A DNA stretch of 16,972 nucleotides, from assembly GCA_013330385.1 (NCBI GenBank), contig DUIL01000094.1:1-16972 (forward strand). Reading direction: 5' to 3'. Made by a program: the position numbers and the translations under genes. The notes under the pieces were generated by a model. It was not told the DNA's origin and did no database searches. It saw only the letters and a program-made list of their open reading frames with translations. Shown here piece by piece: positions 1-7,073 of the stretch. The first letter of the stretch is position 1, and each line of letters begins with the position of its first letter. Source of the stretch: Candidatus Thalassarchaeaceae archaeon (GTDB taxonomy: Archaea > Thermoplasmatota > Poseidoniia > Poseidoniales > Thalassarchaeaceae).

Positions 1-44
1 TATCTCAATGATGCATATGGCTTTGTTTGACACTATTATGGAAA

Positions 45-278
45 TCAAATAGGTGTACGGAAGCCCATTGCTCTAGCGATGCACCAACCAGCTCTGCCTT
101 CGAAAATAGCAAATGCTCCCCCTGCTATTATTCCACCTGGACCTAGCCAAAGTAATCCTAATTCAACTCCAGCAAGGAAGAATGCTGCCGCCAGCAATAA
201 ACCGAAAATCACCAGTTTGAATCCGAGCCTAAGGCGATAGGCCTTTCCTCGTGCATCGATGTTGCATTCTAAGGCCAT
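45..278 (-). CDS. Small DUF2892/YgaP-like membrane protein
   Basis: A 77-residue protein with a short basic N-terminus (CNIDARGKAYRLRLG), then two hydrophobic segments at about residues 20-37 and 40-58, and a C-terminal GWCIARAMGFRTP motif. A leading Cys-Asn, an R-rich pre-helix segment, two membrane helices and a closing GWC-x-x-R/K-x-x-G-x-x-T motif is the pattern of the DUF2892 (YgaP-type transmembrane) family, whose members are small inner-membrane proteins of mostly unknown role. The start is ATG. It lies downstream of and co-directional with the next minus-strand gene, 35 bp away, so it may share its transcript. The family call is by eye from the motif. Function is unknown. Confidence 0.6.
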   Translation of the reverse strand: MALECNIDARGKAYRLRLGFKLVIFGLLLAAAFFLAGVELGLLWLGPGGIIAGGAFAIFEGRAGWCIARAMGFRTPI

Positions 279-313
279 AATAAATCGAAATGGTTGCTCT
301 TCTTAAAACAGAT

Positions 314-943
314 TCATAGTTGTGATTCGAAAAAGGGTTGAACCTTGTCAACGGGCCCAGGTAATATCAATGATTTAGGCCTTGTAAACTGACACACCGA
401 TGCATCTGCATCGCCAAAGTTGAACCATTCGTCTAATGTCTTTTGTTCATGTTTCTCGGAAGAAAAGAAGTTTTGATTTAATACCCAAGCAAGTTGTCTA
501 TAAGATAATTCGACTGCACGCAACCATAATTTTTGAGGCATCTTTTGCTCGGAACAAGGGCCGGAAAGATCGACCATCTCAAAAGTCGCATCGGGAAACT
601 GGGCAACATATAGAACTCTGGTTCTAGTGAAAGGGAAGGGTGATTCCTTTCGCTGCACATGAACAGTAGCGGTGAATTGCACCCAATCATCGGAATTCTG
701 CGGGTTGCGACTTATTTCGACACAGAAACCTGTCTCTAATGCCTCATTTATTAGATGTGAAGTATTCAGTAGATGAGTCAATCCATTAGGTATTCGAAGA
801 CTGTTTCGGCATTCGTCATCTACTTCATCGGCAGTTCGACCATAGGCGAACATCGCGGTTCCTATATCGTCCGAAATATCCGATTTGTAATCTCTGACTA
901 GTGTAAGGCTCCATATTTTATTCGATTTTGTTTCGTTAACCAT
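314..943 (-). CDS. Hypothetical soluble protein
   Basis: A 209-residue protein I do not recognise. It has no signal peptide, membrane helix, zinc-finger cysteine pattern or nucleotide-binding motif. The composition is mixed alpha/beta, with a strand-rich middle (about residues 85-125), a helix-like stretch rich in aromatic residues (about 137-160) and a Phe/Asp-rich tail. The ATG start is well supported by a GAGGGAG Shine-Dalgarno four bases upstream (plus-strand 948-954). An inverted repeat at 979-999 lies just upstream. Codon use resembles its neighbours, so it is probably a genuine lineage-specific gene. Confidence 0.7.
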   Translation of the reverse strand: MVNETKSNKIWSLTLVRDYKSDISDDIGTAMFAYGRTADEVDDECRNSLRIPNGLTHLLNTSHLINEALETGFCVEISRNPQNSDDWVQFTATVHVQRKESPFPFTRTRVLYVAQFPDATFEMVDLSGPCSEQKMPQKLWLRAVELSYRQLAWVLNQNFFSSEKHEQKTLDEWFNFGDADASVCQFTRPKSLILPGPVDKVQPFFESQL

Positions 944-947
944 TTTT

Positions 948-954
948 CTCCCTC
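948..954 (-). promoter_or_regulatory. Shine-Dalgarno of the 209-aa hypothetical gene
   Basis: On the minus strand this reads GAGGGAG, followed by four A residues and then the ATG at 943. It complements the archaeal 16S rRNA tail and fixes the start of the hypothetical protein. Confidence 0.5.
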
Positions 955-978
955 ATTGGTAAGTATGAGCAATTTGAA

Positions 979-999
979 TCTCATTCGGGATGAATGAGA
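979..999. repeat. 8-5-8 perfect inverted repeat (TCTCATTC-GGGAT-GAATGAGA)
   Basis: Perfect 8-bp arms at 979-986 and 992-999 are separated by GGGAT. It sits in the 145-bp gap between mutM (ending at 1089, minus) and the hypothetical gene starting at 943 (minus). It is therefore 3' of mutM and about 36 bp 5' of the next start. It could be an RNA hairpin at the mutM 3' end or an operator. No poly-T tract follows on the minus strand, so a simple terminator is not obvious. The rest of the gap shows nothing else I can name. Confidence 0.4.
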
Positions 1000-1088
1000 A
1001 TATGGGATACACCCAATTTTGAATCAATGCCCGTTGGCAAATATGACATAGTCTTGAGAGTATATCAACTATTCAATTTCAGACCCAA

Positions 1089-1937
1089 TTAACGCTGACA
1101 TTTGGGACAATAAAATGTCGAACGCCCAGACTGCACAATACGTCGAACGGTTCCATTACAACCTTCTCGATTACAGGATTCGGACTCGCGATTGAAGACA
1201 GTGAATTGATGTGGGAAGTAGCCTAAGTCTTCCTTTCCAGACACACCACGAAAATCAGAAATTGTCGAACCTCCCGCATCTATGGCTTCAGCTATCACCT
1301 CATTAGTTTGTTCAAACATCAACTCAATCTTACTGTTTATCCTAGTAGATTTACCTGCCACATCTGCTGCACTGCGAAGTGGAGAAATTCCTGAGCGATG
1401 TAGAATTTCACTAACATAGATGTTGCCAAGACCTGAAATTATTCTTTGATCGAGTAAAGCGGTTTTGATTGGACTACGACGATTGTGAAGACCTTTCTTT
1501 AATGCCTCAGGAGTAAAAAAATCTGATAGAGGTTCAGGTCCAAGGTCTGCCAATAGTTTGTGATGATTCTCAATATCTGTCGCAAACAAATCCATGAATC
1601 CAAAACGACGATGGTCAGTGTAGGTAGCTGTCAATTGGCCATCGTCAAATTCAATGTGGACATGATCATGTTTTCCTTCTCCATCGGCATTAATGGTCCA
1701 AACCCCAGTCATTCCAAGATGAGAAAGCCATGTCATTTGGTTATCTAATCGAAAAAGTAGGTACTTTGAGCGGCGACCAATTGTTTCAACGGTAGAATCC
1801 ATTAGACCTTCTTCAAAGTCATCAGGAAATGGAAATCGAAGGTCAGGGCGGCGTAGGTCAACGAACGAGATTCGGCGCCCGATGAGGTGGGGTATCAGCC
1901 CTCGACGAACTGTTTCAACCTCTGGCATCTCAGGCAT
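1089..1937 (-). CDS. mutM: Formamidopyrimidine-DNA glycosylase (Fpg/MutM)
   Basis: Bifunctional DNA glycosylase/AP lyase that removes 8-oxoguanine and formamidopyrimidines in base-excision repair. The start is set at the ATG giving MPEMPEVETVRRG. In this family the residue after Met must be the catalytic proline (P2, the nucleophile) followed by E3. A longer frame from a TTG four codons upstream would bury that proline and is rejected. Visible features (282 aa): P2, E3 and E6; the beta-hairpin lysine K58 in RRSKYLL; the likely intercalation triad M76, R110 and F112; the H2TH signature SGLGNIYVSEIL at 168-179 with N172; and a C-terminal zinc finger C255-x4-C260...C277-x2-C280 with the conserved R272. 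Length and all active residues are normal, so the enzyme should be active. The family is mainly bacterial, so its presence here suggests an old transfer. Confidence 0.93.
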   Translation of the reverse strand: MPEMPEVETVRRGLIPHLIGRRISFVDLRRPDLRFPFPDDFEEGLMDSTVETIGRRSKYLLFRLDNQMTWLSHLGMTGVWTINADGEGKHDHVHIEFDDGQLTATYTDHRRFGFMDLFATDIENHHKLLADLGPEPLSDFFTPEALKKGLHNRRSPIKTALLDQRIISGLGNIYVSEILHRSGISPLRSAADVAGKSTRINSKIELMFEQTNEVIAEAIDAGGSTISDFRGVSGKEDLGYFPHQFTVFNRESESCNREGCNGTVRRIVQSGRSTFYCPKCQR

Positions 1938-1964
1938 GTATTGAGGCAAAAAGCAAGAGATGAT

Positions 1965-1973
1965 GATATTATC
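1965..1973 (-). promoter_or_regulatory. Candidate TATA box for mutM
   Basis: On the minus strand the sequence is GATAATATC, centred about 32 bp upstream of the mutM ATG at 1937. This would place transcription start a few bases before the ATG, giving a very short leader. The call rests only on AT content and spacing in a divergent intergenic region. Confidence 0.3.
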
Positions 1974-1998
1974 CGTCAGAATAGGATGGCGAAGGATT

Positions 1999-2008
1999 CA
2001 ATATCTTA
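1999..2008 (+). promoter_or_regulatory. Candidate TATA box for the 125-aa membrane protein
   Basis: CAATATCTTA is centred about 23 bp upstream of the ATG at 2026, which fits a leaderless archaeal transcript. The ATG has no convincing Shine-Dalgarno. It shares a divergent intergenic region with the mutM promoter. Confidence 0.28.
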
Positions 2009-2025
2009 GAATATAACGAGAGATT

Positions 2026-2403
2026 ATGGAAGAGAGTGAGGCTGGACCTCAAATTTCTGGGACACCTACAACGATTCACGTCAATGCAGGACCTCAGGTA
2101 GTGGGTGGCCAAATAGAATCAACAAATGCAGTTGCAGGACTAGTTCTTGCCATACTAGGACTTGTGACTTTCTTAGGAGGAGCGGCCACTTTATGTTGTG
2201 GACCTAGCCTTTGCTTTACGATTCCTGCTATGATTTTAGTAAGTTCGGATAAGAAAAAGATTGTGGGTACATTACATCCGGATAGAGGTATGATTAATGC
2301 TTCAAATGTGATTAATATCATTAGTCTAATATTGGCACTACTTGGGCTTGGTTTGTATTTGGTCTTCTTCCTATTTTTGGGTGGAATAGGCGCGCTTGCA
2401 TAG
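2026..2403 (+). CDS. Small hydrophobic membrane protein (DUF4190-like layout)
   Basis: A 125-residue protein with a polar, Pro/Gly/Thr-rich N-terminus (about 1-33), a long hydrophobic region at about 34-75 (AVAGLVLAILGLVTFLGG, then a Cys-Cys-containing helix), a short charged loop (SSDKKKIVG), and a second hydrophobic region at about 95-122. An N-terminal polar tail followed by two Gly/Leu-rich membrane segments resembles DUF4190-type proteins, but there is no decisive motif. The ATG start lies about 23 bp after an AT-rich element and lacks an SD, suggesting a leaderless message. It is convergent with fibrillarin, leaving a 24-bp gap. Function is unknown. Confidence 0.65.
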   Translation: MEESEAGPQISGTPTTIHVNAGPQVVGGQIESTNAVAGLVLAILGLVTFLGGAATLCCGPSLCFTIPAMILVSSDKKKIVGTLHPDRGMINASNVINIISLILALLGLGLYLVFFLFLGGIGALA

Positions 2404-2427
2404 AATGCATGTTAATCGGTGTCTGAT

Positions 2428-3129
2428 TTATTTCTTTATGCAAAAGAATACTACATGTTGTTCCTCAAAAACTGAGATATCAATAGTCTCGATTAGTTCT
2501 AGATGCTCACATTCCTCAATAATTCGTTTCGAGTGTTCGAAGCGGGCATCATCTCCGCCTTCCATCCATCGCTCACTAGCAGCTTTGAGTGAGAGAAGAG
2601 CAACCCCCTCTTGCGCGAGAAATGCTCCAGTCATCTTCACAAAGGTCTCAGCTTGATCTCCGATGCTCAAATCTTGATGTAACCAAGTCGCCTTTTCCCT
2701 CATGTAAGGAGCGATTGCCATTGGTTTTCGTGCATCTGCTAAAACTGGAGTAAGCCCCGGTCTTTTCTCTGAAAGTTTGACTAAATCTCTCATCATTCTT
2801 GGTGAAATATCAACTGCAACAATATGCCCTCCATGATGATTTCCTGCCCCACAAACGTGGTCATGAATATGGCTAACAGTACCCCCTGTTGAAGCACCGA
2901 GATAAAGACAAGTGGAGCCCGATTCGGGTAACATATCACTTGACTTATTCTTAGTTTTTAGAAGACTTGCAGCGACCTTTGAGCGAGTGGGGTCCCAGCG
3001 CCTCCATTCATTGCGACCATCTCTCTTCCGTCTCTCGCCTCTAACTGAGACACCTTTGACAGCATTCCTAGTCCAGAGATTACGCCCCTCTCGACGTACT
3101 CCCCAACTAAGTTGAATCGGTTTAGCCAT
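2428..3129 (-). CDS. flpA: Fibrillarin-like rRNA/tRNA 2'-O-methyltransferase
   Basis: Catalytic subunit of the archaeal C/D-box sRNP. It transfers methyl from SAM to ribose 2'-OH at guide-RNA-selected sites in rRNA and tRNA. The 233-aa protein shows the fibrillarin N-terminal pattern (GRNLWTRNAVKGVSVRGERR, then EWRRWDPTRSK at 41-51), SAM motif I LYLGASTGGTVSH at 76-88, the acidic strand VAVDISPRMMRD at 104-115, LADARKP at 130-136, the catalytic-core segment ALLSLKA around K182, and a C-terminal EEQHVVFF with a conserved His at about 225. The start is ATG 3129, preceded five bases upstream by AGGTGA, which overlaps the stop of the NOP5 gene. A GTG at 3138 would overlap NOP5 by four bases but lacks this SD spacing. 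It forms an operon with its structural partner NOP5 directly upstream. Confidence 0.93.
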   Translation of the reverse strand: MAKPIQLSWGVRREGRNLWTRNAVKGVSVRGERRKRDGRNEWRRWDPTRSKVAASLLKTKNKSSDMLPESGSTCLYLGASTGGTVSHIHDHVCGAGNHHGGHIVAVDISPRMMRDLVKLSEKRPGLTPVLADARKPMAIAPYMREKATWLHQDLSIGDQAETFVKMTGAFLAQEGVALLSLKAASERWMEGGDDARFEHSKRIIEECEHLELIETIDISVFEEQHVVFFCIKK

Positions 3130-3134
3130 GGATT

Positions 3135-3140
3135 TCACCT
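3135..3140 (-). promoter_or_regulatory. Shine-Dalgarno deciding the fibrillarin start
   Basis: On the minus strand this is AGGTGA, five bases before ATG 3129. Its last three bases are the TGA stop of the upstream NOP5 gene, so terminating ribosomes stop on the SD of the next gene, consistent with translational coupling. Confidence 0.5.
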
Positions 3141-4139
3141 ACGCTTAGGAGGCTTGGGGAACTTCGCCTTGATTGCTTCAGTTTCTCGATGAATCGCAGA
3201 TACTTTCTCTTCACCCCATGCTTCGCCTCCGAAATGATCACAACGAACAGCAATCGAAGCCTTGCCAGCAAGGAACCGGGCAATTTTACCTCGAACCCAA
3301 CGTGGTGACTTGGAAATTTGTGGCATACTGAATAGAATTGCTCCATGTTTGGGAGGGGGAGCACCGCGGCGATGTGCAGCCATCGCAGCATGAGCACCGA
3401 GGACCTGTAGAGAACCTGATGGCATTCTGGCTAAACGCTCACGACCTCCGGCTAAAGTAACGAGGCGTGCAGCTCCAAGAGGGCCTATCAATGCCGAAAG
3501 TGAAGGGACGTGCTGTTGTGCAATATCACGAATCGCATCTTCGTGGGAACTCAATCTCTCAGTAAGCTCTACCACCCCTTTGGCGTGTTCTCTAATTGCC
3601 TGCCATTCCACATCTGATGGGGAATGAACTGGAGGGGTTACTCTAAGTGAAGAAGCAGCCGATTCAATTGAGTCTGCTTCAGCTATTGCTGTTGGGATTT
3701 CATTTCGTTGAGCATCAAGGTCGACCTCTGAAAGAAAGAGACCAACCCACTCTACGCAACGTGACTCATTTGTAGTCCACGACGAACGTAATTCTGCTGC
3801 AGAGGAAACAAGCATATCGAGACGGCGGTCAACATCGCCCGCCGCATCTGCGACGCCTCTTTTGGCAAGTATAGGTGCTGCTGCCTCGAATATCTTGACC
3901 TCTTCATCGTTGAGAGGGAGCCAGTTTGAATCGGACAATGCACCCATTGCATCAACGAGTGCTTCGGGGAAGCGTTCTGCCAGAACTCTCGCTTCTGGAC
4001 TTAATCTTCCACGCTGTAAATCGAATAAGCGATCGGCTACGGCGCCAGCAGAGCGCTTAGAGGTCCAAATGACCTCATCGATGACTACTCCATCATCATC
4101 GATGACACGTGCCATGCGCCAATCATAGTGCAACTTCAC
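3135..4139 (-). CDS. NOP5/NOP56-family C/D-box sRNP core protein
   Basis: Scaffold of the C/D-box sRNP, which binds L7Ae-RNA through its Nop domain and recruits fibrillarin through its N-terminal domain. The C-terminal half carries a clear Nop domain: GPLGAARLVTLAGG, MPSGSLQVLGAH, PPPKHGAILF and RGKIARFLAGKASIAVRCD follow in the family order. The tail is short and basic (KAKFPKPPKRR). The middle is helical, as expected for the coiled-coil dimerisation region. The full open frame begins at a TTG at 4169 with no SD. I prefer GTG 4139, preceded by GAGGG, giving 334 aa, somewhat shorter than many archaeal NOP5 proteins. Fibrillarin follows directly. The N-terminal start remains uncertain. Confidence 0.88.
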   Translation of the reverse strand: MKLHYDWRMARVIDDDGVVIDEVIWTSKRSAGAVADRLFDLQRGRLSPEARVLAERFPEALVDAMGALSDSNWLPLNDEEVKIFEAAAPILAKRGVADAAGDVDRRLDMLVSSAAELRSSWTTNESRCVEWVGLFLSEVDLDAQRNEIPTAIAEADSIESAASSLRVTPPVHSPSDVEWQAIREHAKGVVELTERLSSHEDAIRDIAQQHVPSLSALIGPLGAARLVTLAGGRERLARMPSGSLQVLGAHAAMAAHRRGAPPPKHGAILFSMPQISKSPRWVRGKIARFLAGKASIAVRCDHFGGEAWGEEKVSAIHRETEAIKAKFPKPPKRR

Positions 4140-4202
4140 AATACCCTCGGAATCAACATCCGGCTTCAATCCCGCGCATGATGCCTATGCCATCCGAAGG
4201 CA

Positions 4203-4211
4203 TCAATAAAC
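4203..4211 (+). promoter_or_regulatory. Candidate TATA box for crcB
   Basis: The AT-rich TCAATAAAC is centred about 25 bp before the crcB ATG at 4232. This suggests a leaderless transcript, consistent with the absence of an SD before that ATG. The call is by position and composition only. Confidence 0.25.
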
Positions 4212-4231
4212 TACTAACACGGGCTTATTGC

Positions 4232-4606
4232 ATGGACTTGAGGCTGATTGCCTTCGTCGCAGCAGGTGGAGCCATTGGTGCAGTTGCCAGATACCTGCTA
4301 CAACAGTGGATTCCTTCTGATACAATGCCATGGGGAACAATGGCTGCAAACCTTGTAGGTTCCTTCCTTCTAGGTGCAATGTTTGGTGCAATTGCAGCAG
4401 GTTCAGTATTGAGTGAAGAGACCGTTTTGTTACTAGGTACTGGAGTATTAGGCGCCTTCACGACAATGTCAACATTTGCAGTGGATGCCATCCGAATTGG
4501 TGATGACAATCCCTCAAATTCTATCACAATGGCACTGATTACCGTTGTTGGAAGCATTGGGCTTGCATGGGTAGGATGGCGCTTAACGGCAGCAATTATG
4601 GCTTGA
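4232..4606 (+). CDS. crcB: Fluoride ion channel CrcB/Fluc
   Basis: Small membrane channel that exports toxic fluoride as a dual-topology dimer. The 124-aa length is typical. Four hydrophobic segments are visible at about 4-22, 34-56, 64-88 and 98-122. Family motifs are GGAIGAVARYLL with R20, PWGTMAANLVGSFLLG with the pore-lining N40, and GVLGAFTTMSTF (71-82) with the conserved Phe and Thr/Ser residues. The start is ATG 4232 (MDLRLIAF). The frame extends upstream to 4109, but those codons overlap the NOP5 gene and encode no recognisable sequence. Only one crcB copy is seen here, so it would act as a homodimer if no second copy exists elsewhere. I saw no fluoride riboswitch in the short upstream region. 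Confidence 0.9.
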   Translation: MDLRLIAFVAAGGAIGAVARYLLQQWIPSDTMPWGTMAANLVGSFLLGAMFGAIAAGSVLSEETVLLLGTGVLGAFTTMSTFAVDAIRIGDDNPSNSITMALITVVGSIGLAWVGWRLTAAIMA

Positions 4607-4684
4607 ATCAGACTTATCCCTCCATTCAGAATAGTTGAAGTACATACCCGATGACCGCTACAAAGTCTGTGAGTACACAGTAAT

Positions 4685-4690
4685 AGGAGG
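4685..4690 (+). promoter_or_regulatory. Shine-Dalgarno deciding the TFS start
   Basis: A perfect AGGAGG lies seven bases before GTG 4698. It argues that TFS begins at MFCPECG, not at the TTG 63 bases upstream. Confidence 0.6.
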
Positions 4691-4697
4691 CGAGAGG

Positions 4698-5078
4698 GTG
4701 TTCTGTCCAGAATGTGGGACTTTAGGTCTTATGGGGCCAGGTGAAAACATTCGATGTTCTAACTACACATGTAAGTATGAGGGACCTGTCTCTGGTGCAG
4801 ATGGAAAAGGGGCGGAATGGGTCGATCCAACGACTGGTGAAACTATTGATTTATCAAAAGTTGCAGCAAAATCAGAAGTTGCTGACCTCAAGCACCTGAC
4901 TGAGGTCGTTGAGGAGGAGGTAGCCCGGGGCACCCTACGCGTTGGTGACATTCGATGTCCTGAATGTGACCTCAACGAGATTTTTGTGGTTCTGATGCAA
5001 ACCAGAAGTTCTGACGAGCCGGAGACAAAAATATGCACTTGTAAGAACTGCGGAAAGAAGTTCAGGGAATACCAGTAA
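4698..5078 (+). CDS. tfs: Transcription factor S (TFIIS/RPB9-like)
   Basis: RNA-polymerase cleavage factor. It enters the polymerase secondary channel and stimulates transcript cleavage to rescue backtracked complexes. At 126 aa it has two zinc ribbons: an N-terminal one with C3-x2-C6 and C20-x4-C25, and a C-terminal one with C87-x2-C90 and C115-x2-C118. Between the last pairs lies the diagnostic QTRSSDEPET, whose Asp-Glu (106-107) is the catalytic acidic tip, so this should be a cleavage-active TFS and not an inactive paralogue. The start is GTG 4698, chosen for the perfect AGGAGG seven bases upstream and because archaeal TFS proteins begin just before this CPxCG. A TTG-initiated frame from 4635 would add 21 residues. 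PCNA follows on the same strand, a common euryarchaeal neighbourhood. Confidence 0.92.
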   Translation: MFCPECGTLGLMGPGENIRCSNYTCKYEGPVSGADGKGAEWVDPTTGETIDLSKVAAKSEVADLKHLTEVVEEEVARGTLRVGDIRCPECDLNEIFVVLMQTRSSDEPETKICTCKNCGKKFREYQ

Positions 5079-5180
5079 TCTGAATATTATTTCGACACAC
5101 ACAGTGGGTCGTTGAGAGTTGTTTTATTCTGCATACTGATTGGATAGTATGAAGAACTACCCGTCTGAGGAAGTGCAAGT

Positions 5181-5187
5181 AGGTGAT
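5181..5187 (+). promoter_or_regulatory. Shine-Dalgarno supporting the PCNA start
   Basis: AGGTGAT ends three bases before ATG 5191. Alternative starts at ATG 5149 and TTG 5140 have no SD. However, the AT-rich TTTTATT at 5122-5128 lies about 25 bp before ATG 5149, so a leaderless start there cannot be excluded. Confidence 0.45.
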
Positions 5188-5190
5188 GGT

Positions 5191-5949
5191 ATGCTCAGGG
5201 TTACTGCCAAACAGCAACTGATGCGAGAAATTGTAGATCTTCTTTCTGTATTAACGGAAGAAGCAAAGTTAAGTTGGGGTGAAAATGGACTCAGTACGAC
5301 TGTAGTTGATGGGTCACATGTGGCTTTGCTTTCTATGACTGTAGCCGATGAGTGTTTCGAAACTTATGAGGTTGAGCCAGTAGAGATTGCGCTTGAACTA
5401 GGAAAACTTCGTGATCTTCTAACACTCGCCGGCCCTAACGATTTAGTTGAATTGGATTATGATGGTGCTACAGGGGCAATCAATGTCCGTGTTGGTGAAG
5501 TACACAGAATTCTACGCGGACTTGATACTGGTTCATTCAATGATACAAAACAACCAGATTTGAATTTTGAAGAAGAGGGGGGTAAGGCCTCTTTGAGTGC
5601 TGAGAGACTATCAAGAGCATTGAGAGCTGCAAAATTTGTCGGCGAGATTGTTGATTTAAGTTTGGACAAGAATCAGATGACTGTTTCTGTCACTGTTGAG
5701 GCAGGAGAGGGAGTAAATGTTCGATTTGATGCTGGCGAGATGTCTGAATTAGTTGTTCCAAAGCCAGTCCAGTCTTCATATTCATTGCAGTTTTTAGACC
5801 CGCTAACTCGCAAGTTAGCAGGTGGATTAACCGAAGCAGTAACTGTTGAGATTGCAGATAGATTTCCACTCCGTCTTACTTGGAATAGTAACGAAGGTGG
5901 AGCATCTTGGACATACTTCTTAGCCCCTAGAGTTAGTAATGACCCGTGA
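5191..5949 (+). CDS. pcn: DNA polymerase sliding clamp PCNA
   Basis: Trimeric ring that tethers replicative polymerases, FEN1, ligase and other partners to DNA. From ATG 5191 the protein is 252 aa, normal for archaeal PCNA. Visible landmarks are the N-terminal helix-strand region with LTEEAKLSWGENGLSTTVVD, the VDGSHVALLSMTV segment (equivalent to the family VDPANVA motif) at 39-51, the interdomain connector around 110-130, and the C-terminal WTYFLAPRV. Alignment with other euryarchaeal PCNAs starts at MLRVTAKQQL, and AGGTGAT precedes that codon. The frame extends to 5140, adding 17 residues with no counterpart in the family. It follows TFS by about 110 bp. The GT2 gene starts 44 bp downstream on the same strand. 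Confidence 0.93.
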   Translation: MLRVTAKQQLMREIVDLLSVLTEEAKLSWGENGLSTTVVDGSHVALLSMTVADECFETYEVEPVEIALELGKLRDLLTLAGPNDLVELDYDGATGAINVRVGEVHRILRGLDTGSFNDTKQPDLNFEEEGGKASLSAERLSRALRAAKFVGEIVDLSLDKNQMTVSVTVEAGEGVNVRFDAGEMSELVVPKPVQSSYSLQFLDPLTRKLAGGLTEAVTVEIADRFPLRLTWNSNEGGASWTYFLAPRVSNDP

Positions 5950-5993
5950 CCCATGATGCGTGGTCTTGATTACAGAAGGGTCCAGCGAGAGCC

Positions 5994-7073
5994 GTGAGCG
6001 GTCCTTCAGTGTGCGTCATCATCCCCAGCGTTAGAAACGCTGAGGAATTAGGAATTGTACTGCAAGGATTGTCCCAACAAAACTATCGAGGACCACTAGA
6101 AATCGTCGTTGTAGGCCCGAATGAAGATCCTGCAAGAGATGTTGCACAGAAATCGGGAGTACGATTCATCGATGATGGAGGATCGCGCACGCGTGCTGAT
6201 GCCTGTAATGTGGCTTTACGAGAAACTGAATCTGAAATTGTGTTATTCACGGATGATGATGTAATTGTACCAGAAGATTGGGTTGAAAAACTGGTCCGGT
6301 GGTTTGAGAAAGAAGAGGTTGCAGGTGTAGGTGGACCAAATTTTGCACCTATAGAAGAATCAACACTTTGGCAGAGAATCATAGATGTAGCCTTCTGTAG
6401 CACTATTTTTACCGCCGGAACAAATTATGGAAAACTAGGAACTGCTGACCTCGAAGAGGTTACTCAGTTACCTGGAGTAAACTCTGGATATCGTCGAGAA
6501 GTGCTAGAAGAAGTTGGTGGATTTGATGAAGGTGCAATAGGAGCTGAAGATGTAATGCTCGACCATCGAATAAGTACTGCTGGTTACAAACTTTGGACTG
6601 ATAAAACCGCTGTTATGTGGCATAGAAGGCGGAATCTTTCACGCGTCAAAAAGCAAATCCGAAATTATGGACTTGTTCGAACTCTTGCAAGTCATCAGTA
6701 TGCTGAATTACATACTTTCACACATTCAATGGTTGCAACATTCCCACCACTAGTAATGGCAGCGTTTGCCTTCTTCTTCTGGGGATTGGCAAATGGAGGA
6801 ATGATCTGGCCTGAATTCTGGAATTTTCCTGAAATGGGATGGCCCCGGGCTGGGGTGCATACACTTCCTCCACTGATGTTACTGTACAATCTTCTTGCAT
6901 GGTATGGTTCGGCTAAAGGGAACTCTCCCAGCAAGACCTCCCTGACGATTTTTCTATCATCTATTGTCACATTCACATTACACTGGAATTATGGAATGGG
7001 AGTAATACAGGGGAAGTGGAGAATACTAACTGGAAACTCAGGTTTGCAGATTGATGATAGGAATCGAGAATGA
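5994..7073 (+). CDS. Membrane-anchored family 2 glycosyltransferase
   Basis: Transfers a sugar from an activated donor to a lipid or glycan acceptor at the membrane. Such enzymes commonly serve surface polysaccharide or N-glycan assembly in archaea. The 359-aa protein has a GT-A fold: the N-terminal strand VCVIIPSVRN, the nucleotide-sugar region around residues 35-70, the metal-binding triple Asp D87-D89 in LFTDDDVIVP, GVGGPNF at 111-117, PGVNSGYRREVLEEVGGFDE at 160-179, and the general-base-type acidic pair E185-D186 followed by the H210-R-R-R-N motif. Three hydrophobic segments at about 247-268, 288-306 and 316-336 anchor the C-terminus. The start is GTG 5994. The TGA stop lies inside the inverted repeat that begins the first duplicated block at 7067. 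Donor and acceptor cannot be told. Confidence 0.88.
   Translation: MSGPSVCVIIPSVRNAEELGIVLQGLSQQNYRGPLEIVVVGPNEDPARDVAQKSGVRFIDDGGSRTRADACNVALRETESEIVLFTDDDVIVPEDWVEKLVRWFEKEEVAGVGGPNFAPIEESTLWQRIIDVAFCSTIFTAGTNYGKLGTADLEEVTQLPGVNSGYRREVLEEVGGFDEGAIGAEDVMLDHRISTAGYKLWTDKTAVMWHRRRNLSRVKKQIRNYGLVRTLASHQYAELHTFTHSMVATFPPLVMAAFAFFFWGLANGGMIWPEFWNFPEMGWPRAGVHTLPPLMLLYNLLAWYGSAKGNSPSKTSLTIFLSSIVTFTLHWNYGMGVIQGKWRILTGNSGLQIDDRNRE

Noticed and set aside
1960..1966. ATGATGA resembling a C box of a C/D-box guide RNA, tempting because NOP5 and fibrillarin are encoded nearby
   Set aside because: No CTGA D box at suitable spacing follows and there are no C'/D' elements. The stretch is better explained as the mutM promoter region.
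3170..3190. Possible mobile-element or CRISPR signals anywhere in the window
   Set aside because: No transposase, integrase, terminal repeats or regularly spaced repeats were seen. The only long repeat is the lipoprotein leader block.
4109..4231. Extended N-terminus for CrcB
   Set aside because: These 41 codons overlap the 5' end of the NOP5 gene and encode no membrane or family sequence. CrcB family length fits ATG 4232.
6083..6403. 106-aa open frame antisense to the glycosyltransferase
   Set aside because: Composition is Ser/Thr-rich low complexity with no motif, fully inside a well-supported gene on the other strand.
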